A stretch of 64,000 nt of DNA from Zeugodacus cucurbitae (taxonomy: Eukaryota; Arthropoda; Insecta; Diptera; Tephritidae), in contig NC_071669.1 of assembly GCF_028554725.1 (NCBI RefSeq), positions 52,445,001 to 52,509,000 on the forward strand. Reading direction: 5' to 3'. Both the position numbers and the translations under genes were made by a program. The notes beneath the pieces are model-generated. The model was given only the letters and a program-made list of their open reading frames with translations. It was not told the origin of the DNA and searched no databases. Shown piece by piece: positions 59,310 to 64,000 of the stretch (its first letter is position 1; every line of letters starts with the position of its first letter).

Positions 59310-60265
59310 TATGTTACAAGTTCCAACACTGATATGATTAAGAGAACGAAATAAATACATGCAGTTTTATTGAGAGAATCATCTCGAAGTATCATAAAAC
59401 AATAGACAATTTTTTATAGCAGAGTTACTCTTGGAATAACTTCGATCATGCATTTCGATTTCTAGAAGTTATTCACTGGGTCATACAGACTAGACTATAA
59501 AATGTCAAAAAAGAGACTTAAAGACTTTGAAGTAAATCGAAATAAGACTTGAATAAGACGAGAACACAACAATGTAGTTGCGTTAACTGATAACCTATTA
59601 AAATTAATTGAAAAATATTATTAAATCTGACCATACTCAACCCGTATTATTACTGTTTCTAGTTGCAGTTCTGCTTTCATAAACAATAAAACAATAAACA
59701 AGGGTTTTTAGGGTGTTCTATCCGGTGTATAAAGTACCTTGTAGTAGTCTACAAGTATTCTTAATTGAATAAATTAAGAGGTGGTGGACATAAAACCTCC
59801 ACTGATTTGAGAACATTCAAATTGAATATGGAAAGTTTCTAGAGGAAATCATAAAACTGAATTTCTCTCGAAAATTATTCGACTTATAACCAATCGTGAC
59901 AAGTTGAGCAAAATTCACAAGGTTGGGATTCCTACATTATACTCACGAAAATGTTTCATGTGTGAAATGATTAAGCGCAAAGAACACTATTTCAATGAAT
60001 ATCTTGGAGATAACATAAACAGAGGTATGGACGGGTTCAGATACAATTTACGGTTAAAGCAAAATTTTATTTTCGAAAAAAAAAAAACTAATTATTGAAG
60101 TATGAAGCTTGCATACATATTTCTGTTATAAAAACTCTTCTGAAAATTCTCGTCAAGCGTTCTTTGGTGGTTCCAAAGTTATATGATCCCAATTTTGGTG
60201 GTTTCAATATGATTTGAATTCAAAATGATATCACTCTCGACCGATTATATAGTAAATCGTTACTA
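59310..60265. other. non-coding interval
   Basis: Nothing recognised. Confidence 0.5.
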
Positions 60266-60406
60266 CAGTTGAACTTCCCTTACTGCAATCACCATAATCC
60301 ACAAAAAAACTTCGAGTTAGAGAGACTTACAATTATGGTAGGTAATTTGTAAGAAATTTGACTTCTACTGTCAATTCAAGAGTTAGAGTTATGGAATTGC
60401 AATTGT
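60266..60406. mobile_element. pogo-like miniature element, diverged right end
   Basis: The left end CAGTTGAACTTCCCTTA follows TA. The right end (GAGTTATGGAATTGCAATTG) is a mutated complement. It shares interior sequence with 58890-59309. Confidence 0.55.
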
Positions 60407-61784
60407 GTCTACATATTTTGAGCGAAGCACACTTGATGTTTTTTTGTGTTTTAATCTTTAATAAATATATTAATAAATGTTTTTAAGCAGTACTTCTCAC
60501 AACACGATCCAATCCACACTGGTTTGAATATCACTATTTTATTTAGTTTTGTTAAATTTCATGAAATTTTCAAATAACAATCGGTTTAGCAACATTAAAT
60601 ATATAAAATTTGAGCTGCGCCCACTTGTTAGCAATAAATTATAATTACACAATCTTCCTCTCACTTAGAAGACTCGACAACAGCTTATGGGCTTGCGCGC
60701 AGACCCCAAAACCCCGCACACACAAACACACACAAGGCAAGCATACAATGTAACACAACGCCTCTGAAAATGGGTTAGTCAAGTAAGCGCGCTAAGTTAC
60801 ATCCGTGAAGACCCGTTTGAGGTTTGCCGTTATACCAAATCTGGGTAGCACTCTTTACACTATAAAACCAACAAAACTGCATATTACTTTTAAAGGAAAA
60901 GTTTGTTGCACTTGTTATTGTTGTTGCACAATTGTAAGCAAATGCATGAACACTATATGGAATAACAAAGAGTAGCTGCACTCCGAGTCACCCAAAAGGC
61001 GAAAGCGTGAATTGACCGAAGGCGTTATGCGCACCAAAAAACCGGCTCCACAATGAAGGCGAGCCTGCGGAAAAACGAAATCGACGAGAAGAACGCGCTA
61101 ACCGCCGACCGAACGAATGAACGACCAAGCCACACAGTTCGACGAACGGCAGAGAACAAAAAAGAAGTAACACACGAAACGGACGCGAAACACACTTTCC
61201 CACTGACTGAAACGGACACTGGTGTCAACGGTGCTGCTGCTGCTGATGGTACTACCACTGACGGCACTAATGGAGTTTGGCTGAGCGGTTTTGCAAATAT
61301 TCGCGAATTGCTTTTGCAGTCTTCCAGTCAACACGACAAGCGCAATCCAACTGATTTCAGCCAAAGCAAAAATTCACTAAGTTTGCGTTAGGCGAGTGAA
61401 CAGCGTTGGCTTGGTGGCATGGTGGTCGTTGCATGTTGTTGTTGTTGTTTGTTGCAGTTGCATTGTAGTTGTTGTTTGACTGGCACTCAGCAGTGAGCGT
61501 TGCATGCGGTTTTTACTGTTACAATCTACAATAATAATAACAACAATGCCGCCAATCCGGACCTAACCAAACTAAATATCAACGAAAAAGCGTCGTGCAA
61601 CGCTGCAGGTTCCACAACTTGTGTGCCGGTGTTTATTGTTGTTGTTGTTGTTGGTCGCTGACATTTGGCAAACAGTAACAATGCTTTTAAGCACTACAAA
61701 AGCGAGCGAGCGGCAACTAAGGCAACATACATATATAGATACTATATAGTCAACAAAAAGTAATAACCAAAGTTTCAGAGCTGT

Positions 61785-61817
<33 letters not shown>

Positions 61818-62352
61818 GGAGAATGGTGCAGCAAAGTAGACGGACGACAACAACAAAAAAGAACAAACTAAACATATACCGTTATATGGCAAATATTAGC
61901 AAAAAGGCACTATGAAAGCATTAAAAAGCGCAATGCAAACCACCACACAAACACACACACCATTACACAAATAGAAATCAACTAATGTCGATGCATTTGT
62001 GGCACAAACACAGAAACACATACACACATACAACAGCTTGCATATTAATTGTCAAGTCTTTTTTGGCCAACTTTTGGTTTTTTGCTGCCTAACAATCGTA
62101 CAACAAAATCACTATATTTACTACAACAACTACAATCATATAAGTCTATCTGTCTATATATTTGTTGTACAGTAATAACAAAGCCAACATTCGTCATTAG
62201 TTGCTTGCTCAGCGTCTGGTTGCCTCGTTCCTACCTCAACAACAAATCAAGTAAGCATGAAAGTAAACAACCAACCCAACCAAACAAAACCAATAACATA
62301 CATACAGTCCCCTCACTTTCCGACTCCCCCTTCGCCTGCCTGGTGGTAGTGG
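60407..62352. other. GC-richer, transposon-free interval; possible host leader or 3'-UTR
   Basis: 60975-61400 is unusually GC- and CpG-rich for this window, with a 112-codon plus frame of low information content. Read on the minus strand it looks like fly 5'-leader DNA (TCAGTCAGTG near 61201-61210, then CpG-rich TTCG repeats). 61400-61660 holds GTT repeats, and 61786-61817 holds (CA)n. An AATAAA lies on the minus strand at 61637-61632, downstream of the candidate terminal exon at 62353-62536. No product can be named. Confidence 0.4.
61786..61817. repeat. (CA)16 microsatellite
   Basis: Uninterrupted AC dinucleotides. Confidence 0.9.
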
Positions 62353-62536
62353 CTATCCGTTAGGCAAAGGCTGTTGCCTGACATGCGGCATATGCAAGCC
62401 ACCGAAGCCGCCGTCGTTGTCGCCGCCATCAAATTGGTCGTTGGCATGTCTGTTTGTCTGGGGCGCTGAGTGCGCTACCGAGACGGTTGGCTGCTTGGAT
62501 GACTGGTTGGTTGGCGCATATTTGGTTAGTTCACTG
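62353..62536 (-). CDS. candidate terminal coding exon of a host gene, partial
   Basis: On the minus strand a pyrimidine-rich stretch ends in TTGCTTGACAG at 62537. From 62536 a 184-base frame reads SELTKYAPTNQSS through QFDGGDNDGGFGG to HVRQQPLPNG and a stop at 62355-62353. The last exon base of a split codon plus 61 codons (60 residues and the stop) fit an acceptor with two bases supplied by the preceding exon. The composition (Gln/Asn/Gly-rich, hydrophilic, balanced third positions, high GC) differs from the AT-rich chance frames around it. It resembles the disordered C-terminal tail of a fly protein. I do not recognise the protein. Earlier exons would lie beyond 64000. A chance frame in a GC-rich patch is the alternative. 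Confidence 0.4.
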
Positions 62537-62664
62537 CTGTCAAGCAAAGTGTGGAAAAGTGTGGATTTAGGTGCATACATATGAACATATATTAATTTAA
62601 TACATGCATTTGTATATATTTAAGTACCTACGTGTTATACGTAAGTAAATATGAAGCATATTCG

Positions 62665-63224
62665 TGTGTTCAAAAAATAACGGGAATTTTCTTTTTTTGA
62701 TCAAATATTCCTTCTTTCGTTTACATTAATGTTGACGCCTTCAAAATAGTCCCCATTCGATATCATATATTTATGCCACCCTTCTTTCAATCGTCGAAAC
62801 ATGTCTGAAACTCGATTTTTTTGAAGCTATTTCGTCGATTTCTCTTATGTATTTTAAAATCACTCGGAGTCTTATCTGACCTATGTAGAGTCTGGGTTAT
62901 CGTTACTATATTGATTTTGACCAAAAATTCACGAACAAACAAGGAAGTGTGAGCTTTTACCAAATGAAAATCGCCAAGCCAAATCGCTTGCACGGATGGA
63001 CAGACATTCGGATTTGAACTCCAGCTTTCATCCTCATCACTTTGGCATATATAACCCTATATCTAACTCGTTTAGTTTTAGGACTTACAAACAACCGTTA
63101 TGTGAACAAAACTATAATACCCTCTTTAGCAACTTTGTTGCAAGAGTATAAAAATGTTGTGAATTGAACTCTCTAAACCCGTGAAATTTCAAATGTTACA
63201 ATTCCCGTTATTTTTTGAACACAC
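62665..63224 (-). mobile_element. mariner element with intact ends, internally deleted
   Basis: TTCAAAAAATAACGGGAA at 62669-62686 is mirrored by its complement at the right (about 63203-63220). The minus strand between 62980 and 62690 carries mariner catalytic-core remnants: HTSLFVREFLVK, then a TPSDF block and CFDDWKK. These match the C-terminal half of a DD34D enzyme; the N-terminal half is gone. In its place sits a 3' fragment of repeat R. A related end is at 25422. Confidence 0.7.
62986..63154 (+). repeat. repeat R 3' fragment (copy E)
   Basis: From GCTTGCACGGATGGACAGAC to GCAAGAGTATAAAAA, matching the terminal ~170 bp of copies C and D in the same orientation. It lies within the deleted mariner. 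Confidence 0.75.
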
Positions 63225-64000
63225 CACGTCCAAGCATAAAATCAAAAAAGCTAACCGATTAAATAATCAATTAAAAATTACAAGAAATAAAAAATATACC
63301 CTAGAACCTCTCTCATAAATGAAAGTTTCATCACTTTATATTCCTTAGTATCTCCATTAAAATTCAATTAGTATTAGGTCCATTTCGATTTCGAAAACTT
63401 TTAATTGGGCTATACTAAACTTTGATCTCGCACATCAATAATATTTTCGAAATTTTCACTATATAAAGCTTTACACAACTGCTGCTTATTTTGAATAGAT
63501 TAATTTTAAATCAAAATTTTGAAAAAATCGAAATTTTCAAATTTTTGCCTGACCAACAACTTTCATAAAAAATTACTATAATATGCTCAATTTTTCGAAT
63601 ATCTTTATAAAATTTTCAGTATTATGAAGCTCATCACTTTTTGTTTTTAAAACATAAAATTTAAATATTTGTTCCCCTTCACAAAGTCAAAAGTTCAGTA
63701 GAAGCGAATTTAAGGAATTTCAATCTCAACCTTCCATTGTCCATAACTTTGTAGAAATTCAATCAACGGGACTTAAAAGGGTAGCAGCAAGTAGCTGAAA
63801 GAATCTATAAAATAAACTAAGTTAAACTTTTATAATTTTTTTGAAAATTTGCAAAATTTTTATACATTTCTCGAATTTTATACAATTACTAAAATTTTTA
63901 TGTTAGTTATTTTTTTCGTGCTAGTATAGAGACCAACTTTGACTTCCTGAAAAAAGTAAATAAATCTGACCCTACGTCCACTCAAAATGTAAAGAGAAAC
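63225..64000. other. non-coding interval
   Basis: AT-rich; nothing recognised. If the candidate exon at 62353-62536 is real, this would be intron. Confidence 0.5.

Noticed and set aside
61053..61391. 112-codon plus frame
   Set aside because: Low-information, Thr/Asn/Lys-rich product in a CpG-rich island; equally long frames occur on the other strand, so coding cannot be preferred.
1..64000. tRNA, rRNA, CRISPR arrays, bacterial or phage systems, LTR retrotransposons
   Set aside because: None could be recognised on either strand; the window is eukaryotic, and the repeats are dispersed or simple-sequence in nature.

Overview
This is an AT-rich, gene-poor stretch of an insect genome. The transposon families (DD34D mariner, DD41D mariner-like, Tc1/Tc3-like, hAT, RTE, RNase-H-bearing non-LTR elements), the very short introns in the one intact gene, and a 1.2 kb repeat that I recall from fruit-fly (tephritid) genomes suggest a fly, probably Tephritidae. 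The taxonomic call is inference from memory. I found no rRNA, tRNA, CRISPR array or bacterial-type operon.

The only intact protein-coding gene is the transposase of a hAT transposon (element 6655-9930). It has three exons (7379-7555, 7614-7737, 7793-9411), a BED zinc finger, the catalytic D/D/E residues, a TATA/initiator promoter and an 8 bp target-site duplication matching at 7 of 8 bases. It sits in a three-level nest. An old ~1.2 kb repeat ('repeat R', 5891-11925) was split by the hAT element and by a 5'-truncated non-LTR element (10020-11637, identical 8 bp duplication). That non-LTR element was in turn split by a 617 bp TTAA-associated inverted-repeat element (10893-11509).

Other mobile DNA, left to right: mariner relic (1.6-2.0 kb); DD41D mariner-like element (2.2-3.0 kb); RTE 3' piece (13.1-13.5 kb); Tc1 relic (14.1-14.4 kb); hairpin-ended repeat (17.3-17.85 kb); repeat R holding a mariner-like element that holds an RTE piece (17.9-20.0 kb); DD34D mariner remnants (23.6-24.2 and 29.1-29.9 kb, the latter abutting a 1 kb RTE fragment to 31.0 kb); Tc3-like relic (33.7-34.6 kb); two copies of a second TTAA-flanked family (35.0-35.7 and 41.3-41.55 kb); RTE fragment (36.3-37.1 kb); two nearly full copies of repeat R (38.8-40.0, 43.2-44.35 kb); non-LTR relic (46.0-46.7 kb); second copy of the first TTAA element (57.25-57.95 kb); pogo-like miniature elements (25.7, 32.3, 58.9-59.3, 60.3 kb); and a deleted mariner with intact ends (62.7-63.2 kb).

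Non-transposon structure: a 315 bp direct duplication (22.6/26.7 kb), a ~355 bp tandem repeat (49.1-49.9 kb) and an 850 bp pentanucleotide satellite with higher-order periodicity (53.6-54.5 kb). Host-gene content is minimal. The best candidate is a 60-codon terminal coding exon on the minus strand (62353-62536), whose upstream exons would lie beyond the right edge. The rest reads as intergenic or intronic DNA.
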